Source: Kiloniellaceae bacterium (GTDB lineage: Bacteria; Pseudomonadota; Alphaproteobacteria; Kiloniellales; Kiloniellaceae). Taken from it: a stretch of DNA of 39,261 nucleotides. Of the stretch, positions 7,596 to 16,954 are shown piece after piece. The stretch's first letter is position 1; every line of letters starts with the position of its first letter. The notes beneath the pieces were generated by a model. The model saw only the letters and a program-made list of their open reading frames with translations. It did not search any database and was not told where the DNA came from. The stretch spans positions 1 through 39,261 of the forward strand of contig WHTV01000030.1 of the NCBI GenBank assembly GCA_009377535.1. The letters are read 5' to 3'. Position numbers and translations under genes: made by a program.

Positions 7596-8888
7596 CTAGC
7601 CGGGCATCGTGTCCAGCAGGTTCGGCAGCGTCAGCGAGGCGGCGGGCATGAAGGTGACGATGGCCAGGGCAACGAGGATCGCCAGGTAGAACGGCCAGAT
7701 GGTCCTCACCGCCTTGTCTATGGGGACGTTGCCGATGGCGCAGCCGACGAAGAGGCAGGCGCCCACCGGCGGCGTGCAGAGCCCGAGACCGAGGTTCATC
7801 ATCAGAACGACGCCGAACTGCACTGGGTCCATGCCCAGAGCCGTCGCCACCGGCAGGAAGATCGGCGTGCAGATGAGGATGAGCGCCGCCATGTCCATGA
7901 TCATGCCGAGCATCAGCAACATGACATTGAGGATCAGCAGGATGACGATGGGATTGTCGGAGATGGCGGTGAGCAGGAAGGTCAGCTGCTCGGGCACGCG
8001 GTAGAGTGCCAGCAGGTAAGCGAAGGCGGTGGCGCTGCCGACCAGGATCATCACCATCGCGGTGGTGCGCACCGACTGGCGCACGGCCTCGCAGAAATCC
8101 TTGAACGACAGGCTGCGGTAGGCCAGCGCGGTAATCAGGAAGGCGTAGATGACGCCGAAGGCGCCGGATTCGGTGACCGTGAAGATGCCGGAAAGCGCGC
8201 CGCCGACAATGATGACGGCAGTGAACAGGCCGGGAATCGCGGCGACCGCGGCGACGGCCAGCGCGACGAAGCCGGGAAAGGCTTCCTTTGGGTAGCCTCG
8301 GCGCAGAGCGACCCAGTAGGCGGCGACCCCCAGGCAGAGGCACATGAAAATGCCGGGGATCACCCCGGCAACGAACATCTTCGTCACCGAGATGCCGCCG
8401 CCGGCCGCCACCACGTAGAGGATCATGTTGTGGCTCGGCGGAATCATGATGCCGGCGATGGAGGAAGTGACGGTGACGTTGACGGCGTAGTCGGCGCCGA
8501 AGCCCCGCTTCTTCATGACCGGGATGAGCAGCGAGCCGAGCGCCGAGACGTCGGCCACGGCCGAACCCGAGATGCCGCCGAACAGCATGGAGGCGAAGAC
8601 GTTCACGATGCCGAGGCCACCGCGCATCCAGCCGCAGGCTGCGGCCGCCAGGTTGATGAGGCGGGCGGCGATGCCGCCGCGCAGCATCAGCTCGCCGGCG
8701 AAGATGAAGAAGGGGATCGCGAGCAGCGAGAACACCGACACGCCGGAGACGATGCGCTTGAAGCCGATGAGCAGCGGCAGCCCTTCGTAAGCGAAGGTTG
8801 CAATGGCAGCAACGGCGAGCGCAAAGGCGACCGGAACGCCGATGGTGACGCAGAGCGCGAAGAGTCCAAGAAGCAGCAACAGGCCCAT
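7596..8888 (-). CDS. dctM: TRAP transporter large permease (DctM family)
   Basis: 430 residues, full length, very hydrophobic with about a dozen membrane segments, in the inner membrane. It forms the ion-driven transport channel of the tripartite ATP-independent periplasmic system. Family signatures include FFIFAGELMLRGGIAARLINLA, FGGISGSAVADVSALGSLLIPVM, GIMIPPSHNMILYVVAAGG, and MDMAALILICTPIFLPV. The start lies 6 bases beyond the dctQ stop, so the permease pair is cotranslated. Context (a dctP gene upstream, udh downstream) points to hexuronate as substrate, a guess from neighbours rather than from the protein itself. Confidence 0.93.
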   Translation of the reverse strand: MGLLLLLGLFALCVTIGVPVAFALAVAAIATFAYEGLPLLIGFKRIVSGVSVFSLLAIPFFIFAGELMLRGGIAARLINLAAAACGWMRGGLGIVNVFASMLFGGISGSAVADVSALGSLLIPVMKKRGFGADYAVNVTVTSSIAGIMIPPSHNMILYVVAAGGGISVTKMFVAGVIPGIFMCLCLGVAAYWVALRRGYPKEAFPGFVALAVAAVAAIPGLFTAVIIVGGALSGIFTVTESGAFGVIYAFLITALAYRSLSFKDFCEAVRQSVRTTAMVMILVGSATAFAYLLALYRVPEQLTFLLTAISDNPIVILLILNVMLLMLGMIMDMAALILICTPIFLPVATALGMDPVQFGVVLMMNLGLGLCTPPVGACLFVGCAIGNVPIDKAVRTIWPFYLAILVALAIVTFMPAASLTLPNLLDTMPG

Positions 8889-8894
8889 ATGGCG

Positions 8895-9437
8895 CTACTC
8901 GAGCCCGCGGACAGGAGGTTCAGTTTCCGACCGCGGCGGCGGCTCGCCCAGGGCGAAACGCTTCACGGCATTGGCGGTGCAAAACAGCGCCAGCAGGACT
9001 CCGCAGACCACCAGCGGCAGCGAGCGCAGGCCTTCCGGCACATTGAGCATCGGCACCTTGGTCGTCCAGGCGAAGAGGGCGAGGTCGAAGCCCTTCAGGG
9101 CCATCAGCAGGCCGAAGCCGGCGAGAATGAGGTCGATCAGTGCCAGCAGCCAGCGGCGCCAGCGCCAGGGCAGCATGAGCGGCAGGATCTCGACGCTGAG
9201 GTTGGCACCCTCACGCGTGTTGCTGGCAGTCGAGAAGAAGGTGATCACCACGATGAGCAGTAGGGCGACCTGCTCGACCCAGGTGGGCGTCGCATTCAGC
9301 ACATAGCGGCCGAACACCAGCCAGCCGAAGAAGACGACGAGCAGCACAAGGCAGAGGCCGGAAATCACCGAGACGGCCCGCGCCAGCAGCGCCAGCAGTC
9401 GGTCGAATGTCCTCAGGGCGCTTGCGAAGGGGGGCAT
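8895..9437 (-). CDS. dctQ: TRAP transporter small permease (DctQ family)
   Basis: 180 residues with four hydrophobic helices, the standard DctQ layout; the partner of DctM in the inner membrane. Helix 1 is AVSVISGLCLVLLVVFFGWLVFGRYVLN, followed by TPTWVEQVALLLIVVITFFSTA, which contains the conserved W.EE/Q region. It ends in a short charged cytoplasmic tail. It lies between dctP and dctM. The start ATG (9435-9437) has no strong ribosome-binding site, which may help set its lower level relative to the binding protein, together with the hairpin just upstream. Confidence 0.9.
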   Translation of the reverse strand: MPPFASALRTFDRLLALLARAVSVISGLCLVLLVVFFGWLVFGRYVLNATPTWVEQVALLLIVVITFFSTASNTREGANLSVEILPLMLPWRWRRWLLALIDLILAGFGLLMALKGFDLALFAWTTKVPMLNVPEGLRSLPLVVCGVLLALFCTANAVKRFALGEPPPRSETEPPVRGLE

Positions 9438-9479
9438 CCCGGTGAGTCCGGTCAGGAGGTGTAGGGCAGGAAGGAGATA

Positions 9480-9519
9480 GCGGCCCGGCGATCCCCGGAC
9501 ACTCGGGAGGCCGGGCCGC
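9480..9519 (-). promoter_or_regulatory. Strong hairpin between dctP and dctQ
   Basis: A 10-bp perfect inverted repeat (GCGGCCCGGC / GCCGGGCCGC) enclosing a second short stem (CCCG / CGGG), placed 15 bases after the dctP stop within the 97-bp dctP-dctQ gap. No U tract follows, so it is more likely an mRNA-stabilising or attenuating structure than a full terminator. Its position suits excess binding protein over membrane subunits. Confidence 0.6.
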
Positions 9520-9534
9520 AGTCTAGGCTAGCAA

Positions 9535-10521
9535 CTAGTCGACGGCCTGAACCGCCTTCACCAGGTCTTCGAGGTCCGGGTTGGCGGCGATGAACTTGTC
9601 GTAAACCGGCTGCATGGCCGACTGGAAGGGGCCCTTGTCGGCGATCTCGTTGTACTTCACGCCGGCCGCCAGCACTTTGTCGCGGCTGGCATCAATTCGC
9701 TTGCCCCAGAGCTCGCGCTGCAGCTCGGCGCTGTCCCGCGCGGCGCTGGAAACAATCTCCTTGTCCTCGGCGGAGAGGCTGTTCCACAGCGTCGTGCTGA
9801 CGCAGAGGCACTCCGGGATGATCAGGTGCCCGGTGTCGGAATAGTAGCCGGCGACCTCATAGTGGCCCTCCGAGTCGTAAGATGCCCAGTTATTCTCGGC
9901 GCCATCGACCACGCCGGTCTTGAGCGAAGTGTAGACCTCGGCAAAGGCGATCGGCGACGCGTTGCCGCCGAGAGCCGAAATCATGTCGACGAAGAGGTCG
10001 TTGTTCATCACGCGCACCTTCATGCCCTTCACGTCCTCGGGCGTCGCGATCGGCTTCTTGGAGTTGTAGAACGAGCGCGCGCCGGAGTCATACCAGGCCA
10101 GCGGGACGAGGCCCTTCTCCGACATGGCGTCGCTCAGCTGCTCGCCGACGGGGCCGTCGACCACCCGGTGCATGTGGTCGAGGTCATTGAAGATGAAGGG
10201 CAGATTCACGACGTTGGTCGCCGGCACCACCTGCCCCATCGGGCCGAGGTTGAAGACGGCGAAGTCGATCGAGCCGAGGCGCATCTGTTCGATGGCGTCC
10301 GGCTGGTTGCCGAGCACGCCGGAGTGATAGGTCTTGGCGGTGAGCCGGCCGCCGGACTTCTCGGCGATCTCGGCGGTGAACTGATCCATGCCGAGGGAGA
10401 CTGAATATTCCGGTACATGGATGTTCCAGCCGCGCCATTCGGCCTGTGCGGCGCCGGCCAGCATCAGGGTGGCGGTCGCCGCGGCGGCGGCGAGAGATTT
10501 GATCCGGATCGAGCGTGTCAT
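9535..10521 (-). CDS. dctP: TRAP transporter periplasmic solute-binding protein (DctP family)
   Basis: 328 residues with a Sec signal peptide (residues 1 to about 27, ending AGAAQA). The mature protein has the DctP fold features: GGRLTAKTYHSGVLGNQPDAIEQMRLGSIDFAVFNLGPMG, KGMKVRVMNNDLFVDMISALGGNASPIAFAEVYTSLKTGVVDGAENN, and EDKEIVSSAARDS. The arginine in KVRVMNN is where family members usually bind the substrate carboxylate, which fits an acid sugar ligand. It heads the dctPQM-udh arm, and a predicted promoter with operator lies 70-100 bases upstream, facing the regulator gene. AGGGAGGA precedes the ATG. A hexuronate ligand is inferred from the gene neighbours. Confidence 0.92.
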   Translation of the reverse strand: MTRSIRIKSLAAAAATATLMLAGAAQAEWRGWNIHVPEYSVSLGMDQFTAEIAEKSGGRLTAKTYHSGVLGNQPDAIEQMRLGSIDFAVFNLGPMGQVVPATNVVNLPFIFNDLDHMHRVVDGPVGEQLSDAMSEKGLVPLAWYDSGARSFYNSKKPIATPEDVKGMKVRVMNNDLFVDMISALGGNASPIAFAEVYTSLKTGVVDGAENNWASYDSEGHYEVAGYYSDTGHLIIPECLCVSTTLWNSLSAEDKEIVSSAARDSAELQRELWGKRIDASRDKVLAAGVKYNEIADKGPFQSAMQPVYDKFIAANPDLEDLVKAVQAVD

Positions 10522-10588
10522 AGTTCCTCATTCCTCCCTAGGGGGCCGGGGCGATTGTATGATGCCCCGGATTGTATTAGCGGGTATT

Positions 10589-10617
10589 GTCATATAATTG
10601 ATATGATGACTGGTCAA
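10589..10617 (-). promoter_or_regulatory. Predicted promoter of the dctPQM-udh arm
   Basis: On the minus strand: TTGACC (10612-10617 on +), a 17-base spacer, then TATGAC (10589-10594). The -10 half lies inside the operator-like palindrome 10590-10606, so a bound repressor would block polymerase. On the opposite strand a perfect TATAAT occurs at 10593-10598 with only a poor -35 (TTGTAT, 15-base spacing). It could fire towards the regulator gene and make it autoregulated. Confidence 0.6.
10590..10606. promoter_or_regulatory. Operator-like palindrome in the dctP/regulator divergent region
   Basis: TCATAT, 5 bases, ATATGA: a perfect inverted repeat of 6-bp arms. The right side reads TGATATGATGAC (10599-10610), which matches the two sites before kdgD (TCATATGATGAG and TCATATGATGTG) at 10 of 12 positions. 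The shared sequence at both ends of the regulator gene makes it the likely binding site of the FadR-type regulator. Confidence 0.65.
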
Positions 10618-10708
10618 CGGCTTTTGCGCGAGCCTTTATGTGGCGGGGCCGAATCTCGGTGCGGCCGGTACGCAAACCGTCGGAGCTTGCGAGGAAAGGG
10701 TGGGGAAC

Positions 10709-11446
10709 ATGCAGCAGGTTGAGGAGAGCCGCCCGCGGCAGGGCCTGACCCACAGGGTGATTGCCGAGTTGCGGAGCAGAATCGAAAGCGGCGAGTTGAA
10801 GCCGGGCGACCGCTTGCCGACCGAACAGGCCCTGATCAAGCATTTCGGTGTCAGCCGGACGGTGATCCGCGAGGCCGTCGCCGGCCTGCGCGCCGACGGG
10901 CTGGTGCAGCCGCGCCAGGGCGTCGGAGTCTTCGTGCTGAAGCCCACCGCGCCCAACGGCGAGCTCCCGCTGCTCACCCTGCCGACCCGCAAGATCTCCG
11001 ACATCATCGAATCCCTGGAACTGCGCACGGCGGTCGAGGTGGAGGCCGCGGGCCTCGCCGCGGCCCGCTGCTCGCCCGCTCAGGAGGCGGAAATCCACAG
11101 CTGCCTGAAGGCTTTCGAGGTGAGGCTCAGGGCCGGCGAGCCGACCGCGGCAGAGGACTTCGCCTTCCACGTCGCCGTCGCGGAGGCGGCCAACAATCAG
11201 CAGTTCAAGGAATTCCTCGCCTTCCTCGGCCGCCGCACCATCCCGCGCTCGCAGCTGCGCCAGGCCGTCGGCGCCTCGATCGAACCGCCGGCCAGCGACG
11301 ACACGCTCTATGGCGAACACTGCGCCATCTTCGAAGCCATCCTGGCCCGCGACGTGGAGGCGGCGCGGGCCGCCATGCGACGTCATCTCGCCGGCTCCAT
11401 GGTGCGCTATCGGGCCCTGATCCGGCCGGGCGGCGGCGCCTCCTGA
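10709..11446 (+). CDS. FadR-type (GntR family, FCD domain) regulator of the uronate genes
   Basis: 245 residues. Residues 8-75 form a GntR winged helix-turn-helix (LTHRVIAELRSRIESGELKPGDRLPTE, then FGVSRTVIREAVAGLRADGLV). Residues from about 95 to 235 are an FCD ligand-binding domain with conserved acidic and histidine positions (DFAFHVAVAEAANN, EHCAIFEAI, MRRHL) that bind a metal and a carboxylate ligand in this family. It sits between two divergently arranged uronate gene sets, flanked by near-identical ATCATATGAT-type sites, so it is very probably their repressor, released by a uronate or a pathway intermediate. ATG 10709 is chosen because the longer upstream frame lacks homology. Confidence 0.88.
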   Translation: MQQVEESRPRQGLTHRVIAELRSRIESGELKPGDRLPTEQALIKHFGVSRTVIREAVAGLRADGLVQPRQGVGVFVLKPTAPNGELPLLTLPTRKISDIIESLELRTAVEVEAAGLAAARCSPAQEAEIHSCLKAFEVRLRAGEPTAAEDFAFHVAVAEAANNQQFKEFLAFLGRRTIPRSQLRQAVGASIEPPASDDTLYGEHCAIFEAILARDVEAARAAMRRHLAGSMVRYRALIRPGGGAS

Positions 11447-11479
11447 GCGCAGCGGCCCGCCACGCCATCTGCGATGAAG

Positions 11480-11487
11480 TCATATGA
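11480..11487. promoter_or_regulatory. Upstream operator site of kdgD (TCATATGA)
   Basis: Palindrome TCATATGA within TCATATGATGAG, ending 4 bases before the TTGACA -35 box. Its centre is 31 bp from that of the second site (11509-11520), close to three helical turns, so two regulator dimers could sit on the same face of the DNA. Confidence 0.6.
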
Positions 11488-11491
11488 TGAG

Positions 11492-12500
<1,009 letters not shown>

Positions 12501-12525
12501 CGAGCGCCCGCGAGAAGTGCGCCTC

Positions 12526-13653
12526 ATGAAGATCGTAGCCGTCCGCACCCACGTCCTGCGCCACCAGCTGGAGCAGCAGTTCCAGTCGGCCTTTTCCACT
12601 TTCACCGATCGCTGGGCCTGCCTGGTGGAGATCGAGTGCGACGACGGCACGCTCGGCTGGGGCGAGTGCCTCGGCCCTGCGACGGCCAACGCCGCGGTGG
12701 TCCAGGCCATGGCGGCGCTGGTCATCGGCCGCGATCCGCTGGAGATCGAGCCGATCTGGCTGGAGCTCTACAACCAGTTCCGCGACCAGGGCCAGCGCGG
12801 CCTGACGATCACGGCGATCAGCGGCATCGACATCGCGCTCTGGGACATCGCCGGCAAGCACTTCGGCGTGCCGGTTCACGTGCTGCTCGGCGGCGCCTTC
12901 CGCAAGCAGATACCGGCCTATGCCACCGGCGGCTTCCGCCCGGTCGGCCGCGATCGCCGCGCCGCCCTGGAGGCGGAGACCGCCGGCTATATCGCCGAGG
13001 GTTTCAAGGCGACCAAGATCAAGATCGGCTTCGGCGTCGAGGAGGATGCCGAGGTGATCGCCGCGGTGCGCGCGGCCATCGGTCCCGAGGCGCGCCTGAT
13101 GATCGACGCCAACCACGGCTACGACGCCATCGAGGCGGTAGAGCTGGGCAACCGCGTCGCCGACCTCGGCATCGACTGGTTCGAGGAGCCCGTGACGCCG
13201 GAGCTGCTGGACGCCTACTGCGACGTGAAGGCCGGCCAGCCGCTGCCGGTGGCGGCCGGCGAGACCTGGCACGGCCGCTGGGCCTTCGCCGAGGCCATCG
13301 CGCGGCGTTGCGTCGACATCCTGCAGCCGGACGTCTGCGGCTGCGGCGGCTTCACCGAGATGAAGAAGATCATTTCCATGGCGGAGGTCGCCGGCATCCG
13401 CCTGGTGCCGCACGTCTGGGGGACGGCCGTGGTGCTGGCCGCCTCGCTGCAGGTCCACGCCATCCTGCCGCCCAGCCCGCCGCGTCATGACCGCTACCAG
13501 CCGCAGCTGGAATTCGACCGCACCTTCAATCCCTACCGCCAGGCGATCATCGCCAGGCCCATCGAGCATGTGGACGGGATGGTGGCCGTGCCCGACGGCC
13601 CCGGCCTCGGCATCGAGATCAACCGGGCGGCAGTCGAGAAGTACAGCGTCTGA
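12526..13653 (+). CDS. gci: D-galactarolactone cycloisomerase (enolase superfamily)
   Basis: 375 residues. It opens galactaro-1,4-lactone (and glucarolactone) by cycloisomerisation to 5-keto-4-deoxyglucarate (EC 5.5.1.27). Enolase-superfamily residues: K164 and K166 in TKIKIGFG, metal ligands D194 (MIDANHGY), E220 (DWFEEPV) and E246 (AAGETWHG), and H296 in VPHVWGT. Stretches such as WGECLGPA, RDQGQRGL, SGIDIALWDI and GPGLGIEIN agree with my memory of the Agrobacterium Gci enzyme. It lies between kdgD (25-base gap) and gli (22-base gap), consistent with one transcript. Confidence 0.92.
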   Translation: MKIVAVRTHVLRHQLEQQFQSAFSTFTDRWACLVEIECDDGTLGWGECLGPATANAAVVQAMAALVIGRDPLEIEPIWLELYNQFRDQGQRGLTITAISGIDIALWDIAGKHFGVPVHVLLGGAFRKQIPAYATGGFRPVGRDRRAALEAETAGYIAEGFKATKIKIGFGVEEDAEVIAAVRAAIGPEARLMIDANHGYDAIEAVELGNRVADLGIDWFEEPVTPELLDAYCDVKAGQPLPVAAGETWHGRWAFAEAIARRCVDILQPDVCGCGGFTEMKKIISMAEVAGIRLVPHVWGTAVVLAASLQVHAILPPSPPRHDRYQPQLEFDRTFNPYRQAIIARPIEHVDGMVAVPDGPGLGIEINRAAVEKYSV

Positions 13654-13675
13654 TCCGCAGAGAAGGAGCAGGGAC

Positions 13676-14524
13676 ATGCCCCGCAAGCTGAGCGGCGCGC
13701 CGCCGCGCCTGAAGCTGCCGCCGAAGGCGACCGACACCCATATGCACGTCTACGACGACCGCTTTCCTGGGCAGGCGGGCGGCCCGCCGAAGCCGCCGCT
13801 GCCGGCCACTCTTGCCGACTACCGGCAACTGCAGGCCTGGCTCGGCCTGGAGCGCGTCATCTTCGTGCAGGGCGCTGCCTACCAGTTCGACAACGCCTGC
13901 CTGCTGAAGGCGCTCGAGGAGTTCGAAGGCGAGGCGCGCGCCATCGCCGTGGTCGGGCCGGACGTGGACGAGGCGACGCTGGCGGAACTGACCGAGCGTG
14001 GCGTGCGCGGGGCGCGCATCATGCACCTGCCGGGCGGCGCGGTCGGCATGGGGGATCTCCTGGCCATTCATGCGCGCACGCGGCCGTTCGGCTGGAGCCC
14101 CATCGTGCAGTTCGACGGCCGTGCCATCGCCGACTACCTGGCGATCCTGGAAGCGCTGGAGGGCGACTACGTCATCGACCACGCCGGCAAGTTCCTGGAG
14201 CCGATCGGCGTCGAAGCGCCGGAATTCAAGGCGCTCTTGAAGCTGATAGACCGCGGCAACTGCTATGTGAAGATCTCGGCCTGCTACGAGACCTCCAAGG
14301 TGGGGCCGCCGGACTATGCCGACGTTGCTGCGCTCTCCAAGGCCCTCATCGCCCACGCGCCCGAGCGCATGCTCTACGCCAGCAACTGGCCCCACGTCTC
14401 CAAGCCGATCGACGACCAGCCCGACGACCGCCTGCTGCTCGACCTCATGGCCGACTGGGCGCCGGACGAGGCCGTGCGGCAGATTATCTTCGTCGACAAC
14501 CCGGCAAGGCTCTACGGCTTCTGA
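13676..14524 (+). CDS. gli: D-galactarolactone isomerase (amidohydrolase superfamily)
   Basis: 282 residues. It interconverts D-galactaro-1,5-lactone, the product of Udh, and the 1,4-lactone used by Gci (EC 5.4.1.4). The amidohydrolase signature THMH is at residues 21-24 (ATDTHMHVYD). Other signatures are ERVIFVQGAAYQFDN, YVIDHAGKF, CYVKISACYE, MLYASNWPH and a C-terminal NPARLYGF. These fit the COG3618-type lactone hydrolase/isomerase branch. AAGGAG lies 7 bases before the ATG. It is the last gene of the kdgD-gci-gli arm; what follows is on the opposite strand. Confidence 0.9.
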   Translation: MPRKLSGAPPRLKLPPKATDTHMHVYDDRFPGQAGGPPKPPLPATLADYRQLQAWLGLERVIFVQGAAYQFDNACLLKALEEFEGEARAIAVVGPDVDEATLAELTERGVRGARIMHLPGGAVGMGDLLAIHARTRPFGWSPIVQFDGRAIADYLAILEALEGDYVIDHAGKFLEPIGVEAPEFKALLKLIDRGNCYVKISACYETSKVGPPDYADVAALSKALIAHAPERMLYASNWPHVSKPIDDQPDDRLLLDLMADWAPDEAVRQIIFVDNPARLYGF

Positions 14525-14536
14525 GCGTCGAAGGCC

Positions 14537-15298
14537 TCACGCCGCCCCGGCCTCGCGGCCGTAGTGCTGGAAGATGCGCCGCTCCAGCGCCGGGTCGATC
14601 GCCATGCCGGGCTCGTATTCCGGCGCCGTCTCGATGGTTTTGCGCTCGGCATCGACCAGCAGCTTTTCGTCGCTCCAATCGATGCCGCGGGCCCAGGCGG
14701 GCGCCACCAGCACCTTGCGCCCCGGCAGCCAGTTGCGGGTGTCGGCCACCAGGTAGCGCAAGGTCCAGTCGCTATCGTCGATCAGCAGGTCGTCGATATG
14801 GCCGATGTCGCCGTCCTTGGCCGCCACGTGATAGCCGCTGACCTCGGCCGCACTGCGCAGGTTGGGATCGCCGCGCGGAATGACTTCCTCTTCCTGCGGC
14901 GTCGGCGGGCTGGCCAGCGACTGGTGCTGCAGATGGGAGATCATCGGCGCCACCCCCACGCCGCTCGGATAGTCTTCCCAATAGCGCGGCCAGCGGAAGT
15001 GGTCGGCCAGGGCGATCTCGTTCTGGCGCGACACCGGGGCATCGGCCTCGATGCCCGGGCTCTCCTTGATCTCGTCCTTGGTGAGGGACAGGTCGACCTT
15101 GCCCTCCTCGGGCTCGATACCGGTGACCGTCTCGGGCGAGACGATCACCCGGCGTCCCGGCAGCCAGTTGCCGGTGTCGACCACCAGGTAGCGGACTTTC
15201 CAGCTGTGGTCGTCGAAGAAGACATCGTGGACGTCGCCCAGGCTGCCGTCCCGGGCGGCGATGTCATAGTTGCGGAGCTCGTTGATGCTGCGGATCAT
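14537..15298 (-). CDS. Two-domain PRC-barrel protein
   Basis: 253 residues from the ATG at 15296-15298, which has GGAGGT 8 bases upstream; a longer in-frame TTG start would include that ribosome-binding site. It has two PRC-barrel domains, residues about 3-75 and 145-215, each with the same core: W..RYLV.DT.NWLPGR.V.V (residues 33-53 and 178-198). The linker contains HFRWPRYWEDYPSG. PRC-barrel proteins are small beta-barrel modules linked to RNA processing, photosynthetic complexes or stress. This two-copy form is common in bacteria without assigned function. It is convergent with gli and divergent from dodecin. Confidence 0.85.
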   Translation of the reverse strand: MIRSINELRNYDIAARDGSLGDVHDVFFDDHSWKVRYLVVDTGNWLPGRRVIVSPETVTGIEPEEGKVDLSLTKDEIKESPGIEADAPVSRQNEIALADHFRWPRYWEDYPSGVGVAPMISHLQHQSLASPPTPQEEEVIPRGDPNLRSAAEVSGYHVAAKDGDIGHIDDLLIDDSDWTLRYLVADTRNWLPGRKVLVAPAWARGIDWSDEKLLVDAERKTIETAPEYEPGMAIDPALERRIFQHYGREAGAA

Positions 15299-15481
15299 GC
15301 GATGCACCTCCAATGACTGGGGTTTCGGGCGCCCCTGCAGGGGCTCACCGCTGTCGCTTAGTCAACGCGTGCTCGTCAGCGGCGTTCCTTGCCCGGCGCG
15401 GGCCGGGGGAACCCGCCCCGCTGCCCTGCCGTTGCCGACTCGGCACCACAGCTCAATACGCAAAAGAGGAAGGGAACAGCC

Positions 15482-15691
15482 ATGTCCGACCACGTCTATT
15501 CCGTCACCGAGGTCTACGGCTCCTCGCCGGACTCGCTCGACGATGCGATCCGCAACGCCGTCGGCACCGCCTCGTCCACCTTGAGGAACCTCGAGTGGTT
15601 CGAGGTGAGCGAGATCCGCGGACACATCGCCGACGGCAAGGTCGGCCACTTCCAGGTCGGCGTGAAGCTCGGCTTCCGCTACGAGAAGTAA
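15482..15691 (+). CDS. Dodecin (flavin-binding storage/buffer protein)
   Basis: 69 residues, the normal dodecin length. The family features are visible: VYSVTEVYGSSPDSLDDAIRNAV, then the tryptophan that stacks on flavin in LEWFEVSEIRG, and the C-terminal strand VGHFQVGVKLGFRYEK. Dodecins form hollow dodecamers that bind FMN, riboflavin or CoA and protect the cell from free flavin. The start at ATG 15482 is preceded by AGGAAGGGAA. It is divergent from the PRC-barrel gene across a 183-bp gap, and its stop lies 9 bases from that of the convergent MFS gene. The symbol is left blank because several are in use. Confidence 0.92.
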   Translation: MSDHVYSVTEVYGSSPDSLDDAIRNAVGTASSTLRNLEWFEVSEIRGHIADGKVGHFQVGVKLGFRYEK

Positions 15692-15700
15692 AGCGCGCCG

Positions 15701-16954
15701 CTAGTCCTTGGCGCTGCCGCCGCTGCCGCCGCTCCGCCCATTGCTGCCCTTGAACATGCGGCCGAGCAGCATGGAGGTGCGCGGGATGTAGCGGTAGGGG
15801 GTGCGCGGCCCGGTGCCGTGGCGCTGGGTCATGCGGAAGAGGGTGAAGGCGACCAGGGCGATGTGCACCGCCGCCATGAAGAAGAACATGGCTTCCGGTC
15901 CGGCCTCGGCGATCAGCCAGGCAGAGATCGTCGGGCTGACGATGGCGCCGAGCGAGTAGAAGAAGATCAGGGCAGCGTTCAGTTCCACCATGAAGTCAGC
16001 GGCCGCCAGGTCGTTGGCGTAGGCGGCCGAGACCGAATAGATCGGATAGGCGGTCAGGCCGAAGACGAAGGCGCCGAGGTAGAAGCCCGCAGCGTTGCCG
16101 GGTTCCATTAGGGTGGCGATGCCGAGGCAGCTGACGGCCGCCAGCACCGACAGGCCGAGCAGCACGCGGCGCCGGTCGGTCTTGTCGGCGACCCAGCCGA
16201 CGGGGTACTGCGCCGCGACCCCGCCGAGGATGGCCGAGGCCAGAAAGATGGCTATCTGCGTCTGGGTCAGGCCGTTCTCAAGGCCGTAGATCGGCCCCAC
16301 CATGCGAAAGCCGGCGCCGGTGATCCCCGCCACGATGATGCCGAGCACGGCGGCCGGCGAAAGCAGCGCCGCCTTGATCGGCCGCAGGCGCGGCGCCTTT
16401 GGCGTCGCCGGGGCCACGCGCTGCGAGAGCGCCAGCGGCAGCAGGCAGAGGCAGCAGAACATGGCGACCAGGTTGTAGGCGGCGTAGCTCGCCGGCTCCA
16501 GGACGGCGATGATGCCCTGGGCGCTGAGGGCGCCCACTAGGTCGACCACCCGGAATATGCCGTAGACCCGCCCGCGATTCTGGTTGTCGGTCTTGGCGTG
16601 CAGCCAGCTTTCGACCACGGTGTAGGCGGCGGCGATGGCGAGGCCGGTGAGCACGCGCAGCAGGGCCCAGGTCAGCGGCCCCTCGATGACCGGATGCAGC
16701 AGGGCGCCGATGGCGCCGATGGCCGCGGCCGCCGCGAAGGTGCGCGTGTGGCCGATGTCGCCGATCAGCCGCGGGGTCACGTAGCAGCCGACGATGTAGC
16801 CGACGAAGTGGGCCGAGCCGAGGAGACCGATCTCCTCGGTGCTGAAGCCGACGACCGCACCGGAGAGGGCGTCGAGCGGCCCCAGGGAACCGGAACCCAG
16901 CTGCACGAGGTAGATCGAGGCGAAGAGGGCCGTGAAGGACAGCAGGGTCCCCAT
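15701..16954 (-). CDS. MFS permease
   Basis: 417 residues from the ATG at 16952-16954, which has AGGAG 6 bases upstream; an in-frame upstream extension of 51 residues is proline/arginine-rich and unlikely. About twelve membrane helices fit the major facilitator superfamily, with the loop-2/3 motif region around VTPRLIGDIGHTRTF and the equivalent second-half motif VADKTDRRRVLLGL. The sequence RGRVYGIFRVVDLVGALSAQGI and the AYPIYSVSAAYANDLA segment resemble the group of MFS proteins often annotated as YcaD-like. Substrate unknown. The C-terminus is a Ser/Gly-rich cytosolic tail. Confidence 0.88.
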   Translation of the reverse strand: MGTLLSFTALFASIYLVQLGSGSLGPLDALSGAVVGFSTEEIGLLGSAHFVGYIVGCYVTPRLIGDIGHTRTFAAAAAIGAIGALLHPVIEGPLTWALLRVLTGLAIAAAYTVVESWLHAKTDNQNRGRVYGIFRVVDLVGALSAQGIIAVLEPASYAAYNLVAMFCCLCLLPLALSQRVAPATPKAPRLRPIKAALLSPAAVLGIIVAGITGAGFRMVGPIYGLENGLTQTQIAIFLASAILGGVAAQYPVGWVADKTDRRRVLLGLSVLAAVSCLGIATLMEPGNAAGFYLGAFVFGLTAYPIYSVSAAYANDLAAADFMVELNAALIFFYSLGAIVSPTISAWLIAEAGPEAMFFFMAAVHIALVAFTLFRMTQRHGTGPRTPYRYIPRTSMLLGRMFKGSNGRSGGSGGSAKD

